Source: Xenophilus arseniciresistens (GTDB taxonomy: Bacteria > Pseudomonadota > Gammaproteobacteria > Burkholderiales > Burkholderiaceae_C). From it: a DNA stretch of 64,000 nucleotides. The DNA lies in assembly GCF_028023875.1 (NCBI RefSeq), contig NZ_JAQIPB010000011.1:62001-126000 (forward strand), given 5' to 3'. Within the stretch, counting starts at the first letter, position 1. Every line of letters begins with the position of its first letter. The notes under the pieces were generated by a model that was not told the origin of the DNA, did not search any database, and was given only the letters and a program-made list of their open reading frames with translations. Positions 25,273-35,096 of the stretch are shown here, in pieces. Both the position numbers and the translations under genes were made by a program.

Positions 25273-26382
25273 GTGCGCGGCGAAGACGTGATCGATGGAG
25301 CGATTGCCAAGGCTTATGAGGGCGTGACCTCTTCCGAGCAGTGGTACGCGGCCCTCGACGCCTTCAGGGCCGGTGTGGACGCCACCTTCTTCCACTGGGT
25401 GGAGGCCGACCCGCTGGGCCAGCGCGTGACCAACAGCCTGGTCAGCCACGAGGCGCCCGAAGCCAAGGCGCGCGAGTACAACGAACACCACGCGGCCGGT
25501 GACTTGCGGCTGCAGGCCGGCCTGGCGCTGCAGCCTGGCCAGTTCATGCTCGACCATGAGCATTTCGACGCCCGCACCCGCAGCCGGCACCCCATCTATG
25601 CGCAGTGGCTGCCCTCGGTGGGCCTGTACCACACGCTGGGCATGATGCTGGGGCGCGAAGACACGCATCTGAACTTCTATGCCGCGCTGCGCGAGCACCG
25701 CGCGCCGGCCTTCGACGAAAAGGCGCGCCGCTTCGCGCAGCGCGTGGCGCCGCACCTGGCGCGGGCCCAGGGGCTGCGTCATCGGCTGGTCGGGCTCGAA
25801 GTCGCGGCCAGCGCCGGCATGGCCGCGCTCGACGCGCTGGGCCATGCGGTGTGGGTGGTGGATGCGGGCTCGCGCGTGCATCAGGCCAACCGGGCCGCTG
25901 CGGTGCGCATGCAATCGGGCGCAGCGCTGGACGTGCGCCATGGGCGCCTGTGCATGAGGGAGCCGCAGGCCCAGGCCGCCTGGCTGGCGCAACTGGCGGG
26001 CGCCATGGCCGGGCCGCATGCACGTGCAGGCGGCTTCGTGGCGCGCAGTGCGGCGGGCCTGCTGAAATTCACGGTGCTGCCCCTGCATGCAGACCATACG
26101 GTCACGCACAGCGCGCCGCAGGCGCTGGCGCTGCTGGTGCTGGCGCCGCCGGCCGGTGCCGATCTGCTGTCGGCCGCGCAGCTGGAGTCGCTGCTCGGGC
26201 TGACCCCGACCGAGGCGCGGCTGGCCGTGCACCTGGCGCAGGGCCGCACCATCAAGGACTTCGCGGCCATCGAAGGCGCCAGCTGGCACACGGCGCGCAC
26301 CCACCTGCGCAACGTGCTGCGCAAGACCGGCAGCAAGCGCCAGCTCGAAGTGGTGACGCTGGTGCGCGGCCTGGCGGGCTGA
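25273..26382 (+). CDS. LuxR-type helix-turn-helix regulator with unknown sensor domain
   Basis: A 369-residue regulator. The last 65 residues are a LuxR/FixJ DNA-binding domain (LLGLTPTEARLAVHLAQGRT, SWHTARTHLRNVLRKTGSKRQ). The preceding 300 residues have no receiver, autoinducer-binding or ATPase motif; a PAS-like piece (LGHAVWVVDAGSRVHQANRAA) occurs in the middle. Similar architectures are common orphan LuxR proteins in Comamonadaceae. I start at GTG 25273 because AAGGA at 25261-25265 fits as ribosome-binding site; GTG 25288 and TTG 25252 are alternatives. It is divergent from thiL and precedes the gene for a large secreted protein, which it may regulate. Confidence 0.8.
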   Translation: MRGEDVIDGAIAKAYEGVTSSEQWYAALDAFRAGVDATFFHWVEADPLGQRVTNSLVSHEAPEAKAREYNEHHAAGDLRLQAGLALQPGQFMLDHEHFDARTRSRHPIYAQWLPSVGLYHTLGMMLGREDTHLNFYAALREHRAPAFDEKARRFAQRVAPHLARAQGLRHRLVGLEVAASAGMAALDALGHAVWVVDAGSRVHQANRAAAVRMQSGAALDVRHGRLCMREPQAQAAWLAQLAGAMAGPHARAGGFVARSAAGLLKFTVLPLHADHTVTHSAPQALALLVLAPPAGADLLSAAQLESLLGLTPTEARLAVHLAQGRTIKDFAAIEGASWHTARTHLRNVLRKTGSKRQLEVVTLVRGLAG

Positions 26383-26473
26383 ACACGGGCGGACTGGCGC
26401 TACCCCACTTGTGGGATGGGCGAGCAAGGCCGCTGCGGTCTAGGCTCGAGCCTCGTGCCCTGGAGGAGGAGCC

Positions 26474-28864
26474 GTGTCCCGTACTGCCTGTTGTTCCGGC
26501 GCAAGCGCCGCCGTGCTCGCGCTTGCGATGCTTTTGCATGCACCGGCGGTGCAGGCCAACGATCCTACGCTGCTGATCCGCGAAATAGGCCGGGTGCTGG
26601 AGCAGGGTGAGCGTGCGAGCCAGCTTCGTCGGCAGCAGGAGGAACAGCGCGAGGCGCAGGAGGCGCGCCAGCGGGCGGCCGAGCGTGCCGAGCGCGAGCG
26701 CACGGCGGCGCTGCAGCGCCAGCAGAAGGCCGAACAGGATGCGGCGACCCGCAAGGCCGACGTGGCCGCGATGCAGGCCCCGCCCGAATGGGCCGGGCGC
26801 CTCGTGCTGCACCGACGGGCCCTGGAGGCGCCCGAGCCGGCCGCACCGCCGCCGCCGCCCGACCTGGTGGTGGACGCCCGCAGCATCGCCAGCCTGTCGC
26901 CCCAGGGGCAATGGCTGGCGTGGGAAAACGCCGCCGGCACGCTGGAGCTGCGAAACCTGCGCGATGGCAGCCAGCGCTCGCTGGGTCGCTCGGCCGGCAA
27001 GCACTCGCGCTCGCTGGCCTTCGTGGGCGAGAGCGCGCTGCTGATCTACGACTACGAACAGGGCAGCGAGCTGGTCGACATGCAGGGCAACACGCTGCAG
27101 CGCTTCGCCAAGGGCGGCTACTACCCGCAGCCGCGCGTCGAGCCCGGGCCTGTCGCCATCTCGCATGTGAGTGGGCGCGAACCCCTGCGCTGCGATGAGG
27201 TGCTCCACTACGACGCCCGGGGCCAGGTGCTGGAGCGCATCCGCGTGCCCGGGGCGGATGCGTGTGCCGCGCGCATCGACGCGCAGGGGCGCACCGAGGT
27301 GCTGGTGCATCAGGACGGGCAGTTCACCCGCCATGTGCAGGGGCAGGTGGCCAACCAGTTCGCCGGCGACACCCGCAGCCTGGGCCAGTACGCGCAGCGG
27401 GGGCTGCACTGGCTGGGCCAGACGCCCTATGCGGTCAGCGATGTGGGCAACTGGAACAGCAGCACGCACCGGTTCCGGCTCTGGGACACGGTACAGGGCC
27501 GGCTGCTGTGCGAGCTGCCCGGCCACATTCTTGGCAGGCCCATTGCCGATGAATCGGGCGAGGTCTACGTGCGCCAGCCGGCGGCCCGCTTGAACGTGCA
27601 GGACTGCAGCCTGACGCGCGTGGGCACCGGGCCCGGTGTGCTCACGCTGCTCAAGGAAGGCGCCGTCTTGCATGACTACGAGAGTGGCCGCATCCAGATC
27701 TTCGACCGGGCACAGTGGCAGTTGCGGGCCAGCCTCGAGACGCCCTTTCGCAAGGCGGGCGCCACGCCGGGCAACTACTACCCCCACTTCCAGGCCACGC
27801 CCGGGGCGCCCGAGCGGGTGCTGCTCAGCGTGGGGTCGGAGGACACGCCGGGCTGGTTCATCGACCTGTCTGCCGGGCGCCTGGTGGCGCAAGTGCCGCC
27901 TGGCATGCGCTGGGGCGAGCATCTGCTGCACTACAGCCATGACAGCGCCAACAGTCTGTGGCGCAACAAGGTCTGGCGCTGGCGCGAGCCAGAACCGGCT
28001 GCCGCGGGCCTGGGCGATTTCCTCAAGGCCATGCGCAAGGACCGCTACGAAACCACGGCCGAGCATCGCGTGCGCGTGGCCGCCCTGGCGCGGGCGCATT
28101 CGCTGACCGTGAAGCTGCACGACTACGACGCAGACCGGGCGCGCTTCACGGCAAGCTGGCGCGAACAGGCGCTGACCCTGCCCATGCCGCCCGCGCAGGC
28201 CCGGCGCCTGGACGGCCTGTCAGAGGTGCGGGTGCAGGGCCTGCTGAGCGTGCTGGACGATGACTTCGTCGAGTTGCGCGAGGCCAGCGTGCAGATGCCC
28301 GACGGCAGCCTGCAGCGCCTGGCGCTGCCGGCCGGGCCCGCGCCGGCCCGGGTCCGGGCCGCAGCATCCGAACGCGCCGCAACCCCGGCCACGGCAGCGT
28401 CCGTACCAGGCTCGGCGGGTGCCGCCACCCCCTTGCCGGCCCTCGCGCGCTCCGCGGCACTGCCTGCCGCTCCCGGCGCCTGCAGCGCCACCATGGCGCA
28501 TTTGGCCCCGCAACTGCGCGCCTACCGTGCGCCTGCGCTGGCCGAGGCCCGCCAGGCCATCCTGGACCTGCAACCCGCCAAGGTGCTGGGCGACTTGCGA
28601 CGCAAGGGCGCGACGCAGGCGCAGCTTCAGCAGCAGGCTCAGCAGCTCGAACAATCGGCCCGCGAGGCGGCCACCACGGCTCGCCAGAGCGACGGCGGGG
28701 GCAACAGCATCCGGGCCGCCGATGCGGGGCAACTGGCGCTGGACTGGCCCTGCGAAGGCATCCATCCCGCGGCGGTGTGCGCCTATGTGGCGATGCGCTG
28801 GGAAGCGCTGGTCATGCAGGAGCTGGCGCGGCAGTGGCCGCAGTGCACGGCCGCTTCGTCCTGA
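26474..28864 (+). CDS. Large secreted protein: coiled coil, propeller-like body, Cys-containing helical tail; function unknown
   Basis: I do not recognise this 796-residue protein. It starts at GTG 26474 behind GGAGGAG. A signal peptide (about 1-28, cleavage near VQA) is followed by a charged Gln/Glu/Arg/Ala coiled coil (about 35-105) and a short Pro run. Residues about 130-570 have repeating blade-like units (SLSPQGQWLAWENA, LRLWD-like FRLWDTVQGRLL, IQIFDRAQWQLRAS) resembling a beta-propeller without strict WD repeats. After a hinge rich in Ala/Pro (about 620-675) a helical tail has four cysteines (GACSATM, DWPCEGIHPAAVCAYV, WPQC). It is likely periplasmic or exported. It sits between a LuxR regulator and, convergently, a YbdK ligase gene. 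Confidence 0.75.
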   Translation: MSRTACCSGASAAVLALAMLLHAPAVQANDPTLLIREIGRVLEQGERASQLRRQQEEQREAQEARQRAAERAERERTAALQRQQKAEQDAATRKADVAAMQAPPEWAGRLVLHRRALEAPEPAAPPPPPDLVVDARSIASLSPQGQWLAWENAAGTLELRNLRDGSQRSLGRSAGKHSRSLAFVGESALLIYDYEQGSELVDMQGNTLQRFAKGGYYPQPRVEPGPVAISHVSGREPLRCDEVLHYDARGQVLERIRVPGADACAARIDAQGRTEVLVHQDGQFTRHVQGQVANQFAGDTRSLGQYAQRGLHWLGQTPYAVSDVGNWNSSTHRFRLWDTVQGRLLCELPGHILGRPIADESGEVYVRQPAARLNVQDCSLTRVGTGPGVLTLLKEGAVLHDYESGRIQIFDRAQWQLRASLETPFRKAGATPGNYYPHFQATPGAPERVLLSVGSEDTPGWFIDLSAGRLVAQVPPGMRWGEHLLHYSHDSANSLWRNKVWRWREPEPAAAGLGDFLKAMRKDRYETTAEHRVRVAALARAHSLTVKLHDYDADRARFTASWREQALTLPMPPAQARRLDGLSEVRVQGLLSVLDDDFVELREASVQMPDGSLQRLALPAGPAPARVRAAASERAATPATAASVPGSAGAATPLPALARSAALPAAPGACSATMAHLAPQLRAYRAPALAEARQAILDLQPAKVLGDLRRKGATQAQLQQQAQQLEQSAREAATTARQSDGGGNSIRAADAGQLALDWPCEGIHPAAVCAYVAMRWEALVMQELARQWPQCTAASS

Positions 28865-28877
28865 GACCGTGAGTGTT

Positions 28878-28897
28878 CTGAGGGGCGTGCGCCTCAG
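28878..28897. terminator. Hairpin between the secreted protein and YbdK genes
   Basis: CTGAGG and CCTCAG pair (with further G-C pairs inside) between two convergent stops, covering the end of ybdK. The same stretch upstream (28862-28882) is a degenerate copy of the TGAGAAC/GTTCTGAG end element. Confidence 0.45.
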
Positions 28898-30096
28898 TGG
28901 CCCCTGAAACGCCGCCCCGCCTGCCGCACCACCTCGGCCAGCAGCCGCTCGCGGCCCTGGCGCTCGCGCAGCCAGCGGGCGTCGTTCTGGCTGGCTTCCA
29001 CCGAAGTGCGCAGCTGCGTGAAGGCGCGCGTCGCGTTCAGCGTGGCGGCGTGCGATTCGAGCATGGTCATGGTGCGCAGGATGTGCTCGCGCAGCGGCAG
29101 GTGGTCGCCCGTGGCCGGGTCCACGTACACGGCTTCCAGGCCGAAGCGGCAGGCCTGGAAGCGGTTGTAGGTGTAGACCAGGTAGTCGTCCTCGCTGGGC
29201 ATGAAGGGCTGCTCCTGCAGGAAGTACGAGGCCAGGGCCTGCACGTAGCCGGCCAGCGCCGCGGCCCGCTCCACCGTCAGCGGCGTGTCGAAGACGCGGA
29301 TCTCGATGGTGCCGTACTCGGGCTTGGGCCGGATGTCCCAGTAGAAGTCCTTCATGCTGCGCACCACGCCCGTGCGCGTCATGCGCTCGAAGTAGTGGCC
29401 GAACTCCTTCCAGCTCAGCGTGAAGGGCGCGCGGCCCGACAGCGGAAAGGCGAAGACCGAATTCAGCCGCGCCGAATCGAACTGCGTGTCCTGGCCCTGC
29501 ACGAAGGGCGAGGAGGCCGACAGCGCGATGAAGTGCGGGATGTAGCGGCTCATGCGATGCAGCATGAGCAGTGCCGAATCGGCGTCGGGGCAGCCCACGT
29601 GCACGTGCTGGCCGAAGATGGTGAACTGCTTGGAGAGGTAGCCGTAGAGCTGCGACAGTTCCTGGAAGCGCGGCTTGTCGTAGATGCGCCGCTCGTGCCA
29701 CATCTGGAAGGCATGGGTGCCGCCGCCCAGCACCGCGATGTTGAGCTTGTCGGCGGTTCTGACCAGCGCGTCGCGGATCGGCGTGAGCTGGGCCAGCACC
29801 TCTTCGGCCGAGTGGCACACGTCGGTGGAGATCTCGATCATGCTCGAGGTCATCTCGGGCACCACGCTGCCGGGCAGGTCGAACTGGGCCATGCCGCGCA
29901 GCATGTCCTCGGCGTAGGGTGCGAGGTCGTAGTCGTGCGTGTTGACCAGTTGCAGCTCGAGTTCCACGCCCAGCGACAGCGCCTTGGAGCTGGAAAAAGG
30001 CTCCAGCGGGATCATGCGCGCGTCGGCCTGGCTCAGCACGGCCGGCGGCAGCTCGGCCTCGGGCAGCGGCGCGGTGGAAAAGGGTGAGGTGCTCAT
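28894..30096 (-). CDS. YbdK family carboxylate-amine ligase (GCS2-type)
   Basis: A 400-residue enzyme of the glutamate-cysteine ligase 2 family, with a glutamine-synthetase-like ATP fold. Typical elements are [44 protein letters not shown] and [12 protein letters not shown]. Members have weak gamma-glutamylcysteine ligase activity in vitro; physiological substrates are unclear. ATG 30096 overlaps the last bases of the upstream antiporter gene (ATGA), so translation is coupled. That pairing recalls Kef-type antiporters gated by glutathione, an inference only. Confidence 0.92.
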   Translation of the reverse strand: MSTSPFSTAPLPEAELPPAVLSQADARMIPLEPFSSSKALSLGVELELQLVNTHDYDLAPYAEDMLRGMAQFDLPGSVVPEMTSSMIEISTDVCHSAEEVLAQLTPIRDALVRTADKLNIAVLGGGTHAFQMWHERRIYDKPRFQELSQLYGYLSKQFTIFGQHVHVGCPDADSALLMLHRMSRYIPHFIALSASSPFVQGQDTQFDSARLNSVFAFPLSGRAPFTLSWKEFGHYFERMTRTGVVRSMKDFYWDIRPKPEYGTIEIRVFDTPLTVERAAALAGYVQALASYFLQEQPFMPSEDDYLVYTYNRFQACRFGLEAVYVDPATGDHLPLREHILRTMTMLESHAATLNATRAFTQLRTSVEASQNDARWLRERQGRERLLAEVVRQAGRRFRGH

Positions 30097-31364
30097 CGGG
30101 TCGTGTCCTCCGCGGGCGCGGCCTTGAAGGCTTCAGGCGCCCAGGGGCGCGAACTTTCCCTGGCCCCGTACATGGCCACGGTGGCCAGCACGGCGCCGAA
30201 CACCTCCATCAGCAGGATCGCGGGCAGCGCGATCTGCGTGATCATGGCGCCCAGCAGCGGCGAGGCCAGCACGAAGTTGGAGGTGATCAGCAGCGCGATG
30301 GACGACAGCGGCGCCATCGCGCAGCCCATCCACACGGCCTGCTTCCAGCTGGCGCCGCTGCCCGGGCTGGCCAGCGCCACGCCGGCAATTTTTGCCACCG
30401 CGCGCACGCCCACCAGCGCCAGCACGGTGGTGGCCACGTGGATGTTCCAGGGCGCCTGCGCGGCCACCATCGAGACCAGCACGAACATCAGCATGGTGAT
30501 CAGCGAGGCCGCCGTGCCCAACTGGCGCGGCCAGGCCCAGGGGCGCGGCGAAAGCAGCTTGAGCAGCACCCCGCCCAGCAGCGCGGCCAGCGGCGAGGCG
30601 CCGCCCAGGTAGGTGGAGACGGCCGCCCCGGCGCCGATGATGGCCAGCAGCAGGATGGAGGTGTTCTCACTGGTCGGGCTCATCACGCGCAGCGCCGAGC
30701 GCAGCGCCAGCGCCATCAGCGCGCCCACCACGAAGGACAGGCCCAGCACCACCATCACGGCATGCAGGGTCTGCGTGATGCCCTGCGGGCCGCGCTCGAT
30801 CCAGCTGGCCTGGGTGTAGCCCAGCACCAGCGCGTACAGCGTGTTGAGCGTGGACAGGGCCAGCGCGCGCTCGGTCACGGGGCCCGAGGCGCGGGTGTCG
30901 ATGGTCACGCGCATCAGCACCGCGGGCGCCGCGGCCACGGCCATGATGGCCAGCGGCGCGGCCACCGGATGCGGCACATCGAACAGGTGCAGCGTCCAGA
31001 ACACCGCGAAGTAGGTCAGCGTGGCCTCCACGATGCTCTGCACCAGCACCATGGGGTTGTGGCGGAACCAGTTCAGCGGCAGCCGGCCGCCGGCCTCGAA
31101 CAGCACGATGGCCACGCCCAGCTCCAGCAGGAACAGCGCCGTGCCCTGCAGCGGCCACAGCGCGCCCTCGAAACCCGCCAGCCCCGCCACCGCGCCCACC
31201 ACCGAATAGCCCACCACCTTGGGCAGGCCCATGTAGCGCTGCACCAGGTGGCCCACGGCCGCCGCCACCGCCACCAGAAGGGCCCACCAGACGGTGGGCA
31301 GCCCGGCGGTGGGGCGGATCCATTCGGCCCAGAAGCCGTTGAGTTCGGGTGGCAGGAAGGGCAT
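30093..31364 (-). CDS. CPA2-family cation:proton antiporter
   Basis: A 423-residue inner-membrane transporter with about 12 hydrophobic segments. It belongs to the monovalent cation:proton antiporter-2 type: early helix pairs with [19 protein letters not shown] and [17 protein letters not shown], and the unwound transport helix pair near [19 protein letters not shown]. There is no TrkA-N or Rossmann domain at the C-terminus, unlike KefB/KefC. ATG 31364 gives the expected short N-terminus. It overlaps the YbdK ligase gene by four bases and follows the 'gcr' gene on the same strand. Confidence 0.88.
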   Translation of the reverse strand: MPFLPPELNGFWAEWIRPTAGLPTVWWALLVAVAAAVGHLVQRYMGLPKVVGYSVVGAVAGLAGFEGALWPLQGTALFLLELGVAIVLFEAGGRLPLNWFRHNPMVLVQSIVEATLTYFAVFWTLHLFDVPHPVAAPLAIMAVAAAPAVLMRVTIDTRASGPVTERALALSTLNTLYALVLGYTQASWIERGPQGITQTLHAVMVVLGLSFVVGALMALALRSALRVMSPTSENTSILLLAIIGAGAAVSTYLGGASPLAALLGGVLLKLLSPRPWAWPRQLGTAASLITMLMFVLVSMVAAQAPWNIHVATTVLALVGVRAVAKIAGVALASPGSGASWKQAVWMGCAMAPLSSIALLITSNFVLASPLLGAMITQIALPAILLMEVFGAVLATVAMYGARESSRPWAPEAFKAAPAEDTTR

Positions 31365-31407
31365 GCGTGCGTGGTTGTGGTGGTCTGTCGCGCTTGTCTG
31401 GGGCCCG

Positions 31408-33396
31408 CTAGATGCCGCGCGAGGGAATGAAGAAGCTCAGCGGCCGGTGGCGCCAGCGCGCCCAGATGGCCGCGTGGATGCGCGAGCGCTGCACCTGCCC
31501 CACGTTGTGGGCGCGCAGCGCGAGCCGGAAGGCGAAGTAGAAGCTTACGCTGACGTTGATCGCGCCGATCACGGGGATGGCCGCAAGGGCCCACCACAGC
31601 GCGGGACTCTGGAGGATAGCCGGCCCCAGCGCGGCCGCCGCGGCGGCGATCTGCCCGGCCGAGAGCGTCACGTGGCGCACATCGAGCCCCAGGCCGAAGA
31701 AGGCCGCCACGGGCGGTGCCAGGCCCAGCATCAGGCCCAGCGCCGTGTTCGAGCTCAAACCCGAGATGTTCTGTCGCATGAAAGTGGCCCAGCGGTCGGC
31801 ACGTGCCTCCCCCAGCAGGCGCACGATGCGGGGGTTGTAACGCAGCGCGGAGTCCAGCCTGTGCAGGACAAAGGCGTTTTCGACCCAGCCCGCGACGATG
31901 CTGGCCGAAAAGAGCAGAACGCCCGTGAAGGCCGCGAACAGCGCCGTGGGGCCGGCCAGCGACAGGCTGTGCAGCACCTTGTGCGCGTAGGCCGGCTCGA
32001 CCATGGCCCGGCCCAGCGTCAGGTGCAGCAGCCCGGCCAGCGCCAGCACCGCGGGCACCACCACCAGCACGTTGCCCAGCACCGCCGCCACCTGCGAGCG
32101 CACCAGGTGCGTCACTTCGCTGACGAAGTCCTCGATGGCCGCGTCATCGTGCAGGTCGCGCAGCTTGGCCGCCATGGCGGGTGCGGTCATGGCCGGCTGC
32201 TTGGTGGCCAGCGTCAGGTGCAGCAGCTGGATGGCGATGAAGCTGCCCGCGTACATCAGCCCCGCCGCCAGCCCGCCCCAGAAGGCCGACAGGCCCAAGG
32301 CCAGCAGCGCGAACTTCATCAGCACCGTGAGGCTGGTCATGGCGCCGCCGCCCGCGGCCTGGCGCAGCATGCGGCCGTAGGCCGCGCGGTCGCGGGTGAT
32401 GTAGTGCTCGCCGGTTTCGGCGCTGCGCTCGGCCACCTTGGCCGCCAGCAGCGAGGAGTTGCTGGCGATCAGCGCGCGCACGCTGTGGCGCTCGCCGCCG
32501 GCGGCGATCAGCCGCGTGATCAGCCGCGCCACGCTGGGGCCGGGCTGGGGCGCGATCAGGCCATCGAGCAGTTCGCGGATGCGCAGGATGCGCTCGCGCA
32601 GCTGCCGCAGGCGGAACACCAGGCCCACCGAGATGCCGTTGTCCTCGAAGTGCTCGTACACCGTGGCGGAAGCCGCGCGGCAGGCTTCCAGCCGTTCCCT
32701 GAAGGCCGTGAAGGCGGCCTGCAGCGCGGCCTCGTCCACGGGGCTGCGCAGCAGTTCGTGGTGCAGGCGTTCCAGGTCGTTCATCAGCGCATGGAAGGGG
32801 CGGGCCTGGCGCGCGGCCTCGCTCATGCGCAGCCGCAGCTCGGGCGAAAAGCCCGCGGCCGCGACCTGGCTGGTGCAGTAGAGCACCGCATCGACCAGCA
32901 TGTGGCGCCAGCGCGGGGCCTCGCCCGTGCCGGCCGCGGGTTCGGGCTCGCGCAGCAGCGTGCCGATGCGCGCGAGCTGGCGTTCGGGCAGCAGCGCGAT
33001 CCAGCGCGCGTCGAACTCGCCGGGCAGCACCAGCCGGAACAGCTCGTTGGCGTCGGCCGTCTCGGGCGTGCCGGGCAGCAGCTTGCGGCGCAGGCGCAGC
33101 GCCAGCTCGCTGACGAAGGCGGTGCGCGGCGCGAAGCCGTGGTCGGCCAGCAGCGCCGTGAGGTCCACCTCGCGCGTGAAGCGGTCCCACCAGCGGCGCA
33201 CGCGCGGGCCCAGCTCGGGGCGGCTTTCCAGCGCGTCCAGCAGCAGCTCCACGCGGCCCGCCGCAGCCTCGGGCGCCTTGCCGTCGCCGCGGATCCAGTC
33301 GAACAGCCCGATCAGCCACAGGTGGCGCCGGGCCAGGCTGGCCTCGGGGTCGATCTGGCTCAGCAGGCTGGAAAGGTCGCGCGCGGCGGCGGGCAT
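31408..33396 (-). CDS. gcr: 'Site-specific recombinase' Gcr family integral membrane protein
   Basis: A 662-residue protein of the PF10136 'SpecificRecomb' family, named after Neisseria gcr. The N-terminal half (about 1-340) is helical and soluble (MPAAARDLSSLLSQIDPEAS). The C-terminal half has about six or seven hydrophobic segments, for example around SLTVLMKFALLALGLSAF, AAVLGNVLVVVPAVLALAGL and FAAFTGVLLFSASIVAGW. I see none of the Arg/His/Arg/Tyr or Ser residues of true tyrosine or serine recombinases, so the recombinase name is likely wrong and it should be treated as a conserved membrane protein. It lies between apaG and the antiporter gene on the same strand. Confidence 0.88.
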   Translation of the reverse strand: MPAAARDLSSLLSQIDPEASLARRHLWLIGLFDWIRGDGKAPEAAAGRVELLLDALESRPELGPRVRRWWDRFTREVDLTALLADHGFAPRTAFVSELALRLRRKLLPGTPETADANELFRLVLPGEFDARWIALLPERQLARIGTLLREPEPAAGTGEAPRWRHMLVDAVLYCTSQVAAAGFSPELRLRMSEAARQARPFHALMNDLERLHHELLRSPVDEAALQAAFTAFRERLEACRAASATVYEHFEDNGISVGLVFRLRQLRERILRIRELLDGLIAPQPGPSVARLITRLIAAGGERHSVRALIASNSSLLAAKVAERSAETGEHYITRDRAAYGRMLRQAAGGGAMTSLTVLMKFALLALGLSAFWGGLAAGLMYAGSFIAIQLLHLTLATKQPAMTAPAMAAKLRDLHDDAAIEDFVSEVTHLVRSQVAAVLGNVLVVVPAVLALAGLLHLTLGRAMVEPAYAHKVLHSLSLAGPTALFAAFTGVLLFSASIVAGWVENAFVLHRLDSALRYNPRIVRLLGEARADRWATFMRQNISGLSSNTALGLMLGLAPPVAAFFGLGLDVRHVTLSAGQIAAAAAALGPAILQSPALWWALAAIPVIGAINVSVSFYFAFRLALRAHNVGQVQRSRIHAAIWARWRHRPLSFFIPSRGI

Positions 33397-33508
33397 GGCT
33401 CGGCAGGGCTCCTGAAGAAGAGGGCGGGAAAAAGACCCGGAAGAACAAGGCGGCAGGCCCCTGGCCGGCCACGGCCCTCGGCAGGGGCCTCAGAACGGGT
33501 TCAGGCTT

Positions 33509-33925
33509 TCAGTGCAGCACGCGCGGGCTGCTGCCGCCGCCATGGCCGCCGCTGCCGTGCAGGGCTTCGGCCTCGAGCAGGAACAGCGGGACGTCGACGT
33601 CGATGCGCTCGCCATGCTCGCTGACCACGAAGAAGCTGCCGTGCATGGTGCCGCTGGCGGCCTTGAGCCGGCAGCCGCTGGTGTAGCGGAAGGATTCGCC
33701 CGGTGCCAGCAGCGGCTGCTGCCCCACCACGCCCAGGCCCTTGACCTCCTGCGCATGGCCCGAGGCGTCGTTGATCAGCCAGTGCCGCGCGATCAGCTGC
33801 ATGGCCACGGCGGCCACGTTGGTCACGGTGATGGTGTACGAGAAGGTGTACAGGCCCGCCTCGGGCGCGGACTGGTCCGCGAGATAACGCGGTTCGACCT
33901 CGATGCGCAGGGGTGGGGTGGACAT
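33509..33925 (-). CDS. apaG: ApaG/CorD domain protein
   Basis: A 138-residue beta-sandwich protein of the ApaG family, linked to Co2+/Mg2+ handling and dinucleotide metabolism in enterobacteria. Motifs [50 protein letters not shown] and GTMHGSFFV are almost invariant in the family. The C-terminal tail ([17 protein letters not shown]) is longer and His/Gly-rich. ATG 33925 is divergent from rpe with 51 bases between. The apaG-rpe divergence is conserved in many betaproteobacteria. Confidence 0.95.
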   Translation of the reverse strand: MSTPPLRIEVEPRYLADQSAPEAGLYTFSYTITVTNVAAVAMQLIARHWLINDASGHAQEVKGLGVVGQQPLLAPGESFRYTSGCRLKAASGTMHGSFFVVSEHGERIDVDVPLFLLEAEALHGSGGHGGGSSPRVLH

Positions 33926-33976
33926 GGCGGCGATGTTAACAACCGCCTTCGCGCCTGCCTGCGAGAATCCGCGCCC

Positions 33977-34663
33977 ATGAGCAGCCCCACCTTCCGCATC
34001 GCGCCGTCCATCCTGTCGGCCGACTTCGCCCGCCTGGGCGCCGAAGTGAGCGACGTGATCGCCGCCGGTGCCGACTGGATCCATTTCGACGTGATGGACA
34101 ACCATTACGTGCCCAACCTGACCTTCGGCCCGATGGTGTGCGAAGCCCTCAAGCCCCATGCCAAGACGCCCGCTGGTCAGGCCGTGCCCATCGACGTGCA
34201 CCTGATGATCCAGCCGGTGGACGCGCTGGCCGCCGCCTTTGCCAAGGCCGGCGCCGACTACATCAGCTTCCACCCCGACGCCTCGGCCCACACGCACCGC
34301 AGCATCCAGGCCATCAAGGCCGCGGGCTGCAAGGCCGGGCTGGTGTTCAACCCCGGCGCGGGGCTCGAAGCGCTGGACTGGGCGATCGACGAGATCGACC
34401 TGATCCTGATCATGAGCGTGAACCCCGGCTTCGGCGGCCAGAGCTTCATCGACTCGGCGCTGCGCAAGATCGAGCAGGCACGCAAGCGCATCGAGGCGAG
34501 CGGACGCGACATCCGCCTCGAAGTGGACGGCGGCATCAAGACCGAGAACATCGCGCGCGTGGCCGCCGCAGGGGCCGACACCTTCGTGGCCGGCAGCGCG
34601 ATCTTCAATGCGCCCGATTACGCGGGCGTGATCAGCGCCATGCGCGCGCAGCTGGCGGGCTGA
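33977..34663 (+). CDS. rpe: Ribulose-phosphate 3-epimerase
   Basis: A 228-residue TIM-barrel enzyme of the pentose phosphate and Calvin pathways that interconverts ribulose-5-phosphate and xylulose-5-phosphate. Metal and acid/base residues are in place: H36 and D38 in IHFDVMD, H75 in DVHLMI, and D184 in EVDGGI. The phosphate loop GFGGQSF is present. ATG 33977 gives [20 protein letters not shown], the normal start. It is monocistronic in appearance. Confidence 0.97.
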   Translation: MSSPTFRIAPSILSADFARLGAEVSDVIAAGADWIHFDVMDNHYVPNLTFGPMVCEALKPHAKTPAGQAVPIDVHLMIQPVDALAAAFAKAGADYISFHPDASAHTHRSIQAIKAAGCKAGLVFNPGAGLEALDWAIDEIDLILIMSVNPGFGGQSFIDSALRKIEQARKRIEASGRDIRLEVDGGIKTENIARVAAAGADTFVAGSAIFNAPDYAGVISAMRAQLAG

Positions 34664-34687
34664 TCCGCCGCGCGCACGGCGCCTTCG

Positions 34688-34963
34688 TCAAGGCGCCAGC
34701 TTGCGGCGCAGCTTGTCCATCACGGGGCCGCGGTCGGTGTCCTGCAGGCCGCGCTCCACGTCCTCATGGGCCTGGCGGCCCACGCGCGTGGGCTGGCCGT
34801 CGGTCGGGCTCTGGCTGTCGGCCGACTGGTCGTGCTCGTGCGGCAGGCGCGGCGCGGGGTCTCCGTCCTGTTCGGCGCGCGTGTCGCCGTTCTTGACCGC
34901 TTCGTCGTCCTTGTGGGCGGGGTCGGTGGGCACGGGATGTGGCGGGTGGGGTCTGTCGCTCAT
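34688..34963 (-). CDS. Small hydrophilic, disordered protein
   Basis: A 91-residue protein with no recognised domain. It is rich in Asp, Pro, Gln, His and Arg (MSDRPHPPHPVPTDPAHKDD), with a slightly basic, Leu/Arg-containing end (DKLRRKLAP). AAGGAGG a few bases upstream of ATG 34963 is a strong ribosome-binding site, which supports real translation. It lies between rpe and a divergent deacylase gene. Small disordered proteins of this make-up are often stress-induced, but nothing here proves a role. Confidence 0.65.
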   Translation of the reverse strand: MSDRPHPPHPVPTDPAHKDDEAVKNGDTRAEQDGDPAPRLPHEHDQSADSQSPTDGQPTRVGRQAHEDVERGLQDTDRGPVMDKLRRKLAP

Positions 34964-35096
34964 GGCGGCCTCCTTGTCCTGGATGTGAAAAGGGCTTGGC
35001 TTCCCATGCTGGCGCCGCGGGCGCATGCCGCCGGTAGGACTTGCCGGGCAGCGCCTGTCAGCCGTGCCGGCGGATGCCACACCCCATAATGGCCGC

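Noticed and set aside
31408-33396. Mobile element or integrase suggested by the 'site-specific recombinase' family name
   Set aside because: No catalytic recombinase residues, no attachment sites or terminal repeats, and a membrane-protein profile.
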